This document shows, in pieces, positions 25,677-34,133 of a stretch of DNA of 64,000 nucleotides. The stretch spans positions 93,672 through 157,671 of the forward strand of contig DATJPY010000087.1 of NCBI GenBank assembly GCA_035506135.1, written 5' to 3'. Made by a program: the position numbers and the translations under genes. The notes below the pieces were generated by a model that saw nothing but the letters and a program-made list of their open reading frames with translations, did not search any database and was not told the origin of the DNA. Positions within the stretch are counted from its first letter, which is position 1. Every line of letters begins with the position of its first letter. The stretch comes from DATJPY01 sp035506135 (GTDB taxonomy: Bacteria; Myxococcota_A; UBA9160; PR03).

Positions 25677-27953
25677 ATGCAAGCAGAAGTGCCGCGCGAC
25701 GCGGAGCCGTCCGCAGCCCAACCGCCCGCGCCGAGGCGATGGCGGCTCGGCTCGAAGCTCAGCGGCTACATCCTCCGCGAGCTCGCCTTCCCCACGCTCT
25801 TCGCCCTCGGCGGGCTCACCCTGCTCGCGATCGCGGCCGACCTGGTCGGCTTCGCGGACCTCGTCGTCAACCGCGGCTGGGGCGCGCGCCAGGTCGCCGA
25901 GATCGCGGTCTTCCGCGCCACCCCCATGCTGGGGCGCGCCATCCCATTCTCGGTTTTGCTCGGCTCGCTGGTGGCGCTCGGGCGGCTCGGCGCCGACCGC
26001 GAGCTCCTGGCGCTCGAGGCGAGCGGCGTCTCGGCGCGGCGCCTCGCCCTGCCGGTCGCGGGCCTCGCGGCGCTCTTCGCCGCCGGCGCGTTCTGGATCA
26101 CGGGCTTCGCGGCGCCGGCGGCCAATCGGGCGCTCGACGCGGCGATGGCAGCGTCGGCCAAGCAGAGCTCGGGCACGGTGCTGCGCAGTGGAGTCGTCAA
26201 CACGTTCGGCCCCTGGCGCATCCAGGCGGAGGAGGTCTCGAGCAGCGGCGACCGGCTGCGTGGGGTGCTGCTGTGGGTCCCGTCGATGGGTCAGACCGTG
26301 TTCGCGCGGAACGCGTCGATCGAGCCCGACGCGAGCGGCGGCAAGCGTGTGCTGATCGAGAACGGGGTGGTGCTGCGCCAGGCCGCGGACGGCCCCTCGT
26401 ACCTGCGCTTCGACCGCATGCAGGAGCTGATGAGTCCCGAGTCGGACGAGTCCGCCGAGCCGACCGACTGGCTCTCGGCCGCGCCGCTCTCCCAGCTCGC
26501 GGAGGCGGCGCGCGCGGGCGGCGATCAGTGGCGCGACGCATCGGCCGAGCTGCACCGCCGCATCGCGCTTCCGCTCGCTGCGCTGCTCTTCGGCGCGCTG
26601 GCGGTGCCGCTCTTCCTCGCGCGCGGACAGCCGTCGCGGGCCGGCGGCATGCTGCTCGGGCTGGTCTCCGCCGTGGTCTACTTCGGCCTGCTCCAGCTCT
26701 CGAACGGGCTGGCGCGGGCTCCCGGCTTCCCCGTGGCGCTCGCGGCCTGGCTGCCCGACCTCGTGCTCGCCGCCATCGCGCTCGTGATGCTCGCGCGAAC
26801 GCGCGCCACGGGCTCCGCGAGGCGCCGCCGGCTGCGCGCGCGCTGGCTCGCGCCCCGCGCCGCGCGCCAGCGTCCGCTTCGCGCGCGCCGCTTCGTCCTC
26901 GACCGCTACGTGGGGTTCCGCTTCGCGGAGCTCGCCCTGCTCTGCTTCGCGGCGCTGCTCGTCGCCTTCGTCCTGGTCGATGTGATCGACAACCTGCAGT
27001 GGTTCACCAAGTACCGCTCGACGCTCGACGAGGTGCTGCGCTTCTACGCCGCGCGCCTGCCGCTGCTCGTGTCGCGCGTGGTGCCGATGGCGCTGCTGGT
27101 GAGCGCGGCGCTCACCGTGAGCCTGCTCGGCGTGACCGGTGAGCTGCTCGCCATGCGCGCGTGCGGGGTTCCGACGCTGCGCACCGTGATGCCCATCCTC
27201 GCGCTGTGCGGGGTGGTGGCGCTCGGCTATCAGGCGGTCGTCGATCGCGTGGTGCCGCACGCCACCGCGCGCGCGCGGCAGATCAAGCGGATCGAGATCA
27301 AGAACCAGGCGAGCGAGCAGGTGTCGATCTGGACCCGCATCGGAGACCGCCTCTACGAGATCGATCGCTTCGATCCGCTGCGCGGCGTGGCGCAGGGCCT
27401 CACGCTGTACGAGGTGGGAAGCGACGGGCTGCCGCACAGCCGCACCGATGCGGTCGAGGCGCGCCACATCGGCGGCGGCGTCTGGCAGCTCCGCGACCCC
27501 GAGCGCATCGAGGTGGGTGCCGACGGCCCGCGCTTCGTCCCCGCCGACTCCTTCGCCGAGCTCGGGCACGACCTGAACGCCCGCGTGGAGGGCGCCGAGT
27601 TCTCGATCGACGAGCTGCGCGACGAGATCCGCGTGGTCGAGCAGCGCGGCTACCGGGCGACGCCGTACCGCGTCGATCTGAACATGAAGCTCGCGGCGCC
27701 ACTCGCCTGTGTCGTGCTGCCGGCACTGGCGCTCCTGTTCGCGACCGGGGGGCCGCCCTTCCCGCGGCCCGCGCAGATCCTGGTGCTCTCGGCGGTCGTG
27801 GGCGTCGCCCATCTGCTGCTGTCCGCGGTGGGCGCCTCGCTCGGCTACGGGGGCGCCGTCTCCCCGGTCGTCGCGGCCTGGGGTCCGATCGGCGTGCTGC
27901 TGCTCGCGGCGGCCCTCGCCGCAGGCGGCGCGCGGCTGCGCCGGGGGCGGTAG
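25677..27953 (+). CDS. Fused LptF-LptG LPS-export permease
   Basis: LptF and LptG are the two inner-membrane permeases of the LptB2FG exporter that extracts lipopolysaccharide. Here one 758-residue chain contains both in tandem. The first half (about 20-390) begins YILRELAFPTLFALGGL and has the RELLALEASGVSARRL motif. The second half (about 415-755) begins VLDRYVGFRFAELALLCFAALL and has GELLAMRACGVPTLR. Each half has the expected 3+3 spans around a periplasmic beta domain. ATG 25677 was chosen; ATG 25644 (13 nt after a TAGCCT box) and GTG 25608 are alternatives. Normally these are two separate genes. Confidence 0.9.
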   Translation: MQAEVPRDAEPSAAQPPAPRRWRLGSKLSGYILRELAFPTLFALGGLTLLAIAADLVGFADLVVNRGWGARQVAEIAVFRATPMLGRAIPFSVLLGSLVALGRLGADRELLALEASGVSARRLALPVAGLAALFAAGAFWITGFAAPAANRALDAAMAASAKQSSGTVLRSGVVNTFGPWRIQAEEVSSSGDRLRGVLLWVPSMGQTVFARNASIEPDASGGKRVLIENGVVLRQAADGPSYLRFDRMQELMSPESDESAEPTDWLSAAPLSQLAEAARAGGDQWRDASAELHRRIALPLAALLFGALAVPLFLARGQPSRAGGMLLGLVSAVVYFGLLQLSNGLARAPGFPVALAAWLPDLVLAAIALVMLARTRATGSARRRRLRARWLAPRAARQRPLRARRFVLDRYVGFRFAELALLCFAALLVAFVLVDVIDNLQWFTKYRSTLDEVLRFYAARLPLLVSRVVPMALLVSAALTVSLLGVTGELLAMRACGVPTLRTVMPILALCGVVALGYQAVVDRVVPHATARARQIKRIEIKNQASEQVSIWTRIGDRLYEIDRFDPLRGVAQGLTLYEVGSDGLPHSRTDAVEARHIGGGVWQLRDPERIEVGADGPRFVPADSFAELGHDLNARVEGAEFSIDELRDEIRVVEQRGYRATPYRVDLNMKLAAPLACVVLPALALLFATGGPPFPRPAQILVLSAVVGVAHLLLSAVGASLGYGGAVSPVVAAWGPIGVLLLAAALAAGGARLRRGR

Positions 27954-28044
27954 CTTGCCAGCCGCCCGCCGCGTCGGGATACTGCGCAGGCTGTCCGAGC
28001 GCCGCGGGGGGAGAGCGGGGCCGGCGGCAGGGGGACCGCGCTTC

Positions 28045-29238
28045 TTGCAAGAGAGCTTGGACGAGACTCCGCGTCCGCGGAGCGCCGACGCGCCCCGCGT
28101 GTGGCTCCTGATGGGGCACCGCACCGGAGACAACTCGCAGGTCCTGGCGCTCGGCGAGGCGCTCGGCTGGCCCTTCGAGATCAAGCGCTTCATCTACACG
28201 CCCTGGGAGCGGCTCGTCAACCTGCCGATCTCATCGACACTCGCTGGTGTCGATGCGGACCGCTCGAGCCGGCTCGAGCCGCCGTGGCCGGACCTCGTGA
28301 TCTCGGCCGGCCGGCGCAACGAGCCGATCGCCCGCTGGATCCGGCGGCGGGCGCGCGGCGCGGTGCGCCTCGTCCACGTCGGGCGCCCCTGGGCGGCGAT
28401 CGAGAGCTGGGATCTGGTCGTCACCACGCCGCAGTACCGCCTGCCCCGGCGGCCGAACGTGCTCCACAACGAGACTCCGCTGCACCGCGTGACCCGCCAG
28501 CGCCTGGCGCGCGAGGCGGCGGCGTGGGCTCCGCGCGTCGCCGACCTTCCGCGTCCGCTGATCGCGCTGCTGGCGGGCGGCAACAGCGGTCCCTATCCGT
28601 TCGATCGCGTCTCCGGCGAGCGCCTCGCGCGCGAGGCCAGCGCGTTCGCCTCGGCGCGCGGCGGCTCGCTCCTGGTCACGACCAGCGCGCGCACGCTGGC
28701 CGAGACCACCGAGGCGCTCTTCACGGGCATCGGCTGCCCGGCCTTCCGCTACCGCTGGGTCGCCGACGACCCGGAGAATCCCTACTACGCGTTCCTCGGC
28801 CTCGCGGAGCGTCTGATCGTCACGGCCGACAGCATCTCGATGATGACCGAAGCGTGCGCCACCGGCCGGCCGGTCCATCTGTTCGACACCGGAGTGGGAC
28901 GGACCTCGATGCGCGGCGGCGGCGCCGCCGGGCACGAGCCGCTCCGGGCGCGCCTGACCCGCGCGCACGTGAAGGCGTTCGTCTACCGCCAGACCATGGT
29001 CTACGGGCCGACGCGCTGGACGCGCGACATCCGGATCATCCAGCAGCTCCTGGTGGACTCGGGGCGGGCGGCGTGGCTCGGAGACGGGGAGCCCCGCGGC
29101 GCGCCGCCTCCGCTCGAAGACGTCGAGCGGGCGGTGACGCGCGTGCGCAGGCTCTTCGAGCCGGTCGCTCGTGCGCCGCGGCCGCAGGCGGACGACTACG
29201 GCGCGCAGGTCGCGTTCGGGCGGCGAAGCGGGATCTAG
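28045..29238 (+). CDS. ELM1/GtrOC1-family protein (copy 1)
   Basis: This 397-residue protein belongs to the ELM1 family, named after a plant mitochondrial fission factor but widespread in bacteria near LPS genes and GT-B-like in fold. Landmarks are VWLLMGHRTGDNSQVLAL at the N-terminus, WPDLVISAGRR, a second lobe with LLAGGNSGPYPF and LLVTTSARTL, and LIVTADSISMMTEA. The start is TTG 28045 or TTG 28057; neither has a strong RBS. It follows LptFG by 91 bp. The stop shares CTAG with the convergent glycosyltransferase-like gene. A glycosyl-transfer role is inferred from context. Confidence 0.8.
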   Translation: MQESLDETPRPRSADAPRVWLLMGHRTGDNSQVLALGEALGWPFEIKRFIYTPWERLVNLPISSTLAGVDADRSSRLEPPWPDLVISAGRRNEPIARWIRRRARGAVRLVHVGRPWAAIESWDLVVTTPQYRLPRRPNVLHNETPLHRVTRQRLAREAAAWAPRVADLPRPLIALLAGGNSGPYPFDRVSGERLAREASAFASARGGSLLVTTSARTLAETTEALFTGIGCPAFRYRWVADDPENPYYAFLGLAERLIVTADSISMMTEACATGRPVHLFDTGVGRTSMRGGGAAGHEPLRARLTRAHVKAFVYRQTMVYGPTRWTRDIRIIQQLLVDSGRAAWLGDGEPRGAPPPLEDVERAVTRVRRLFEPVARAPRPQADDYGAQVAFGRRSGI

Positions 29239-30134
29239 GCCGGCAGCGGCTCGGTGCGCGCCAGCACCTCGATGGCGTCGTGCCGCAGGTGGTTGCGGCT
29301 CATCTCGTCGCGCAGCATCGCCTCGGTCACGATCCCGCGGTCGAGGCACTCCCGCAGCAGCCCGAAGAAGAAGCGCTCCTGGCGCGGATCCGGGTGCCGG
29401 ACGTAGCGGCCGAGCAGCGCGTGGTCGCCGAGCCACTCGCGCCGCTTGCGCATCAACCAGCCGAGAGCGGGAATCCCCGAGAACTTCTCGCCCGGGGTGA
29501 AGTCCACCGGCAGCCCCGTCTTCCATGGCTGCGTCCAGCGCCGCGTGTTGTGCAGCAGGCGCGTGGACTGGGTCAGGCGGTCGAAGTCGTTCCACTCGTC
29601 CTCGAACGCGCCGATCGAGTCGGGTGGCTCGAGGCGGAGGCAGATCCAGTCGGCGTAGTCGCGCCCGCCCTCGAAGAGCGCGGCGAAGTCCGCCTCGCAG
29701 CGCCAGTGCGCGAGCCGCGAGCAGTCGAGCAGCATCACGCTCGACGCGTAGCAGCTGCTCCGCTTCCAGCCGGAGCGCCGCCGGCAGAGGATCGCCTTGC
29801 CCTGCATGTCGCGCGCGAGCAGCTCTCCGACGTCGCGCACCGCGAAGATGTCGGGATCGATCACGAGCGCGCGCCCCTGGTATCCCATCAGCTCCGGCGG
29901 CAGGAAGCGCAGCGGCGTGAACGACTGCAGGTCGGCGTTGTGCCACGGGCGCCGGTGGCCGTCCCGCAGGTAGAGCTGCCCCTCGCGCGCGTCGAAGAAG
30001 GCGAAATCCTCGCGGCGGATGATGCGCACGTCGAAGGCATCGGGCCGAGCGGCGTTGCGCCGCAGCGCGTGCTCGGCCACTAGCGCCCCGAGGAGCTGGC
30101 GCTCGTTGGTGTGGATGAACACGCAGGGCTTCAC
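29235..30134 (-). CDS. DxD glycosyltransferase-like protein (copy 1)
   Basis: This 299-residue protein begins KPCVFIHTNERQLLGALVAE, consistent with a GT-A (GT8-like) nucleotide-sugar fold. It carries ALVIDPDIFAV, a candidate metal-binding DxD. Further landmarks are SSVMLLDC, EDEWNDFDRL and LLHNTRRWTQPWKTGLP. It is closely related, by eye along its whole length, to the gene at 33215-34108. The GTG start overlaps the sulfotransferase stop by 4 bp, so the two are coupled. Donor sugar and acceptor are unknown; the family assignment is moderate. Confidence 0.7.
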   Translation of the reverse strand: MKPCVFIHTNERQLLGALVAEHALRRNAARPDAFDVRIIRREDFAFFDAREGQLYLRDGHRRPWHNADLQSFTPLRFLPPELMGYQGRALVIDPDIFAVRDVGELLARDMQGKAILCRRRSGWKRSSCYASSVMLLDCSRLAHWRCEADFAALFEGGRDYADWICLRLEPPDSIGAFEDEWNDFDRLTQSTRLLHNTRRWTQPWKTGLPVDFTPGEKFSGIPALGWLMRKRREWLGDHALLGRYVRHPDPRQERFFFGLLRECLDRGIVTEAMLRDEMSRNHLRHDAIEVLARTEPLPA

Positions 30135-31090
30135 GACGCCCCGCCCCGCTCGGTGTCGCCGTAGCCGAAGCTCGGCGCGAGCTTCTCGCGCACCATCGCG
30201 TCGATCCGGGCGACCTGCTCGTCGTCGAAGTAGTCGCGATAGCCGCCGACCTTGGCGCGGCGCACCTTGTACGAGTCCGGGTTCGACTTGTCGCGCGGCG
30301 TCATGCGGCCGCCCGACAGCCAGAACACCCTGCGCTGCTCCATCGAGCGCATGTTCTCGACCGATGCGAAGTCGACCGCGGCGCGGATGGCCTCGCCGTC
30401 GTCCGGCCCACCGAGGAAGCGCACGACGCGCGCGAGCTGGGCGGCCGGGTCGCTGCGCATGTCCTCGTATCGCACCAGCAGGAACGCGGGGATGCGCGGC
30501 GCGTCCGCCGCCCAGGCGTTCATGAAATCGATGATCTTCGGCAGGCCGGCGCCCGGCCACATCAGGAAGTCGAACATCGAGAGCTCGGCGCCGTGCCCGG
30601 GATAGTCGTTGAGCCGCTTCTTGCCCGGGCGCATGCGGTGCTTCCACTGGAAGAACTGCGACACCGCGGTGTCCTGCGGGCTCCGGACCATCAGCACCAC
30701 CTTCTTGTCGTAGAAGTCGCACTTCGAGTCGCGGTGTCCCGTGTAGTCCTTGATGTAGTTGTCGTGGGTGAAGAAGATGCGCGGGATGGCGGCCTGGCGG
30801 CGGTGGAAGTTGTCGAAGCCGAGGAGGCTGCGCGCCGGGAGCCGGTACACGTGTTGGTAGAACCCCGAGAGCATGACGCGCAGCCAGGTGCGGCCGGCCT
30901 TGCCGTAGGAGACGATCACGACATCCGCGCGGCGCAGCTTCGAGACCTGCTCGCGCCCGCGCAGCCAGCGCTCGAGCTCGCGGCGGCGGCGTGCGCCGAG
31001 CGGGGTCGCCAGCAGCACGGCCAGCTTCCGCCCCGCCTTCTCGACGAGGTCGGGCAGCTGAGCGAACGCATCGCGTGCGAGGTCGAGCAT
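30131..31090 (-). CDS. PAPS-dependent sulfotransferase
   Basis: The 319-residue protein has the 5'-phosphosulfate loop as VVIVSYGKAGRTWLRVML. The 3'-phosphate region is VVLMVRSPQDTAVSQFFQWK, and there is a C-terminal segment with RYEDMRSDPAAQLARVVRFLGG. This is the classic cytosolic/Golgi-type sulfotransferase layout. It would move sulfate from PAPS to a hydroxyl of a glycan or lipid. ATG 31090 is chosen over an ATG at 31129. It is translationally coupled to the downstream glycosyltransferase-like gene, implying a sulfated glycan product. No PAPS synthesis genes are in the window. Confidence 0.88.
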   Translation of the reverse strand: MLDLARDAFAQLPDLVEKAGRKLAVLLATPLGARRRRELERWLRGREQVSKLRRADVVIVSYGKAGRTWLRVMLSGFYQHVYRLPARSLLGFDNFHRRQAAIPRIFFTHDNYIKDYTGHRDSKCDFYDKKVVLMVRSPQDTAVSQFFQWKHRMRPGKKRLNDYPGHGAELSMFDFLMWPGAGLPKIIDFMNAWAADAPRIPAFLLVRYEDMRSDPAAQLARVVRFLGGPDDGEAIRAAVDFASVENMRSMEQRRVFWLSGGRMTPRDKSNPDSYKVRRAKVGGYRDYFDDEQVARIDAMVREKLAPSFGYGDTERGGAS

Positions 31091-31125
31091 GGGAACCCCC
31101 CGAAGCCTGACTCCCGCGCAATCTA

Positions 31126-32172
31126 TCAAACGGACAGGCAGCGCGCGTCGCGTGCTGCCCCGGAGGGATCGAACAGCGCGCGGATGCGCGCGATCACCCG
31201 CGGGAGCTCATCGGAAGGCGGCGCGACCGACTCGAGAAAGGGCTCGCCGAGGCGCACCGCGGATCCGCGCGCCAGCAGGAGGCGCGGGATCGCCTCGAGG
31301 TCGCGGCCGCGGCCGAGCCCGCGCCAGAATCGCCCGCGCGACTGCGGCAGCACGAAGATCGCGAGCGGCCGGCCGAGGCGCGCGACCTCGAGCATCATCG
31401 TGGGGCTGTCGCTGGTCACCACGAAGCGGTCGGCGCTGCCGAGGAGCGCGAGGTAGGGGTTGTCGCGAGCGTCGGGTCGCCAGCGATAGAGCGGCGTGCC
31501 CGCAGGCAGCGCCGCGGCGAGCGCCTCGACCACCTCGGGCGGCGTGCGGCGGCTGGTCGTTGCGTAGAGGCTCCCGCGCGACGAGGCGGCGAGCGACGCG
31601 AGCTGTTCCCCGAGTCGACGCGCGACCGCGGCGTCGAAGCGCACCGGCTTGGTGGGCCCGCCGACCAGCACCGCCACGAGCGGGCGCGCGAGCTGCGAGA
31701 GGCGCTCGCGCCACGCCGCCGCGGCCGCGTCGACGGCCGCCTCGTCGACACGCATCAGCGGCAGGCCAAGGCGCAGCACGTTGCGCCGGTTCCCCGCGCG
31801 GTACTGCGCGCTCGCGACGATCAGGTCGAACCGGCGCGCCAGACGGCGCGGCTTTCCGACCAGCACGAGCCGCGTGCGATCGCCCGACTGCTGCCGGATC
31901 CAGAGCGCCACCATCGAGAGCCGGCGGCCGATGGTGACCACGAGGTCGGGCCACGGGGGCCGGAGCGGGTCCGAGCGCTCTGCGTCGACGTGAGCGAGCG
32001 AGGGCCGGACGCGCGGCTTGCCGCGCACCCACGGTGCCTGCATCGCGACGTGCCGCTCCTCGAACGGCCAGCCGAGCGCGTCGGCGATCACCCGCACCTG
32101 TGCGTTGTCGCCCGGCTTCTCGCCGACCACCAGCCAGACGCGCGGGGGAGGCCCTGCGGCGCGCTCGGTCAC
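31126..32172 (-). CDS. ELM1-family protein (copy 2)
   Basis: This is a second, 348-residue ELM1-family protein: VWLVVGEKPGDNAQVRVIADALGWPFEE, WPDLVVTIGRRLSMVALWIR, VLVGGPTKPVRFD, SLYATTSRRTPPEVVEAL and FVVTSDSPTMMLEVARLGRPLAIF. It lacks the longer C-terminal tail of copy 1. GTG 32172 overlaps the stop of the upstream GT25 gene (GTGA). It is inferred to act with GT25 and the sulfotransferase on a surface glycan. Confidence 0.8.
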   Translation of the reverse strand: MTERAAGPPPRVWLVVGEKPGDNAQVRVIADALGWPFEERHVAMQAPWVRGKPRVRPSLAHVDAERSDPLRPPWPDLVVTIGRRLSMVALWIRQQSGDRTRLVLVGKPRRLARRFDLIVASAQYRAGNRRNVLRLGLPLMRVDEAAVDAAAAAWRERLSQLARPLVAVLVGGPTKPVRFDAAVARRLGEQLASLAASSRGSLYATTSRRTPPEVVEALAAALPAGTPLYRWRPDARDNPYLALLGSADRFVVTSDSPTMMLEVARLGRPLAIFVLPQSRGRFWRGLGRGRDLEAIPRLLLARGSAVRLGEPFLESVAPPSDELPRVIARIRALFDPSGAARDARCLSV

Positions 32173-33098
32173 GAGGGGTCGGAGACGCCCGGTGCCAGGA
32201 TCGCTGCCCGCTTCCGGTCCGCTCTCGGTCGAGAGAGCCGCCGCGCGGCCCAGACGCCGGGCAGGGCGAGCGACGTGAGCGCCGTCACGAGCTTCTCGTT
32301 CGCACCCATGGCGTGGGCCATGGCGTGCTCGCGAATGCGAGAGCGCACGAACAGGTCGAGGAACAGCTTGCGGGGCGGCCACAGCCGGATGCGCGAGGCC
32401 TTGAGGTGATCGTTCGAGACGTGCCGCTGCGTGGCCAGGAGCGGGGCGTAGGCGTACATCGCGGGGAGCACCGCGAATGCAGTGTCGATGCCCTTGCCGC
32501 CGATCCGGCGGCGCGCGATCTCCGCGCGCCGGTCGAAGGGCGACTCGCAGAGCCAGTCGAGGAGCCGCTCGCTCGCGACGTAGGCGTGCGTGCAGAGCGA
32601 GGAGCAGCGCAGCACGTTGCGCCGCACCGGATACGCCCACAGCGCCCAGTGCCCGAGATAGAAGCCCATCCAGTCGCTCGGCAGGGAGGCGAGGGCGGCG
32701 CCGACCCGGCGCGCGGTCGCCGGCGTGGTCGCTGCCGGGAAGTCCACGTCGTCCTCGACGATCAGGACGCGCTGCAGCCCGCGCGCGCGCGCATCGGCCG
32801 CCACCGCACGGTGGGACTCCCAGCAGCCGCGCTTCGCGACGCGGTCCTTCGACGGGCGGTAGAACACGGCGCGCTTGCAGAGCCCGATCCGGTGGAGCTC
32901 GCGCGCCGTGTCCTGCGCGCGGTCCTCGCGGTGCCGCAGCGAGATGCAGTAGATGCCGTCCAAGAAGCCCCAGTCGAAGCGTTCGGCGGCGGCGCGTCCT
33001 GCCTCTCCGCCACAGTGGAGACACGTCCACTGCATCGCGACAGGATGGAAATCCGCGCGGAATCCGTCCGGCTGCGCCTGCTCCCCCACGTGCGACAT
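32169..33098 (-). CDS. Glycosyltransferase family 25 (LPS-type) protein
   Basis: GT25 enzymes add sugars, often galactose, to LPS core. This 309-residue protein has GIYCISLRHREDRAQDT, WESHRAVAADA, the metal-binding VLIVEDDVDF and GKGIDTAFAVLPAMYAYAPL, in family order. A 45-residue N-terminal addition contains a CLHCGG pair that could be half of a zinc site. If translation began at the Met of MQWTCLHCGG (33035), only part of that extension would be lost. A TAGGCT box lies 18 nt upstream of ATG 33098. The gene begins an operon running through ELM1 copy 2 toward the sulfotransferase. Confidence 0.82.
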   Translation of the reverse strand: MSHVGEQAQPDGFRADFHPVAMQWTCLHCGGEAGRAAAERFDWGFLDGIYCISLRHREDRAQDTARELHRIGLCKRAVFYRPSKDRVAKRGCWESHRAVAADARARGLQRVLIVEDDVDFPAATTPATARRVGAALASLPSDWMGFYLGHWALWAYPVRRNVLRCSSLCTHAYVASERLLDWLCESPFDRRAEIARRRIGGKGIDTAFAVLPAMYAYAPLLATQRHVSNDHLKASRIRLWPPRKLFLDLFVRSRIREHAMAHAMGANEKLVTALTSLALPGVWAARRLSRPRADRKRAAILAPGVSDPS

Positions 33099-33116
33099 CC
33101 TGCCCCGCTCGCGCGC

Positions 33117-33122
33117 AGCCTA
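33117..33122 (-). promoter_or_regulatory. Putative -10 box for the GT25 operon
   Basis: This reads TAGGCT on the minus strand, 18 nt before ATG 33098. It is one of the recurrent copies of this hexamer. Confidence 0.35.
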
Positions 33123-33124
33123 GT

Positions 33125-33165
33125 GCTCCTCGCGGCTCCGCCGCAAGCGGCCGCCGCGGAGGAGC
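33125..33165. repeat. Long inverted repeat between divergent glycan genes
   Basis: The outer arms are GCTCCTCGCGGC and GCCGCGGAGGAGC, complementary apart from a one-base bulge. An inner GCCGC-AA-GCGGC hairpin sits inside. It occupies the region between the GT25 operon and the plus-strand glycosyltransferase-like gene, next to the TAGGCT box and upstream of a TATTCT box. It could be a cruciform, a regulator site or a REP-like element. Confidence 0.6.
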
Positions 33166-33214
33166 GCCCGGCGCCCTGTGTTATTCTCGCGCCCGGCTCG
33201 GGGGGTCCGGTCGC

Positions 33215-34108
33215 GTGGCTGCCAAGCCCTGCGTCTTCATCCACACCAACCATCGCCAGCTCGTCGGCGCCCTGGTGTCGCGCTACTCGATCGCGCGCAA
33301 CTCGCGCAACAGCGAGCGCTTCGACGTCCGCATCCTCCATACCCAGGACCATCCCTTCCTGCGCGAGCGCGAGGGGCAGGCGTTCCGGCGCGACGGGACG
33401 ACCGCCGTGTGGCGGTACGAGGATCTGCAGTCGTTCACGCCGCTGCGCTTCAAGCCCCCCGAGGAGATGGGCTACGCGGGACGCGCGGTGGTGATCGACC
33501 CCGACGTCTTCGCCGTCGGCGATCTCTGGGAGCTCCTGTCGCGCGACATGGCCGGCAAGGCCATCGTCTGCCGCCCCCGCTCCGGCAGCAAGGGGCTCGA
33601 GGGCGGCATGGCGAGCAGCGTGATGCTGCTCGATTGCGCTCGCCTCCAGCACTGGCGCTGCGAGCAGGACTTCGCCTCGCTCTTCGCGTTCGAGCGCGAC
33701 TACATGGACTGGGTGTGCCTCAAGCTCGAGCCGCGGGAGACGATCGGCCGCTTCGAGGACGAGTGGAACGACTTCGACCGGCTGACGCCGGCCACCCGGC
33801 TGCTCCACAACACGAAGCGCCAGACGCAGCCCTGGAAGACCGGCCTCCCGGCCGACTTCACCCCCGCGCGCAAGCGCCTGCGGCCGCTCAACCCCGCGAC
33901 GTGGCTGCGGCCGCTTCGGCGCGCGGCGGCGCCCAGCTACGTCGCGCATCCGGATCCCAACCAGGAGCGCTTCTTCTTCGGAATGCTCAAGGAGTGTCTC
34001 GAGAAGGGGATCATCTCCGAGGAGCTGCTGCGCGACGAGATGCGCCAGAACCACGTCCGGCACGATGCCTTCCGCGTGCTGGAGCGCACCCCGCCGCTCG
34101 CCGCCTGA
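33215..34108 (+). CDS. DxD glycosyltransferase-like protein (copy 2)
   Basis: This 297-residue paralogue of the gene at 29235-30134 shares KPCVFIHTN, DLQSFTPLRF, VVIDPDVFAV (candidate DxD), SSVMLLDC, EDEWNDFDRL, QPWKTGLPADFTP and NQERFFFGMLKECLE. The start is GTG 33215 after a weak G-run. A TATTCT box about 27 nt upstream is a candidate -10. It is presumably a GT-A-type enzyme for the same glycan, with a different donor or position. Confidence 0.7.
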   Translation: MAAKPCVFIHTNHRQLVGALVSRYSIARNSRNSERFDVRILHTQDHPFLREREGQAFRRDGTTAVWRYEDLQSFTPLRFKPPEEMGYAGRAVVIDPDVFAVGDLWELLSRDMAGKAIVCRPRSGSKGLEGGMASSVMLLDCARLQHWRCEQDFASLFAFERDYMDWVCLKLEPRETIGRFEDEWNDFDRLTPATRLLHNTKRQTQPWKTGLPADFTPARKRLRPLNPATWLRPLRRAAAPSYVAHPDPNQERFFFGMLKECLEKGIISEELLRDEMRQNHVRHDAFRVLERTPPLAA

Positions 34109-34133
34109 GCGGCGGCGCGCTCGCCCCGTCGGC

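Noticed and set aside
25620..28193. Very long minus-strand open frame opposite lptFG
   Set aside because: It is antisense to a clear membrane protein, rich in Arg/Glu/Gln as expected of a shadow in high-G+C DNA, and has no motif.
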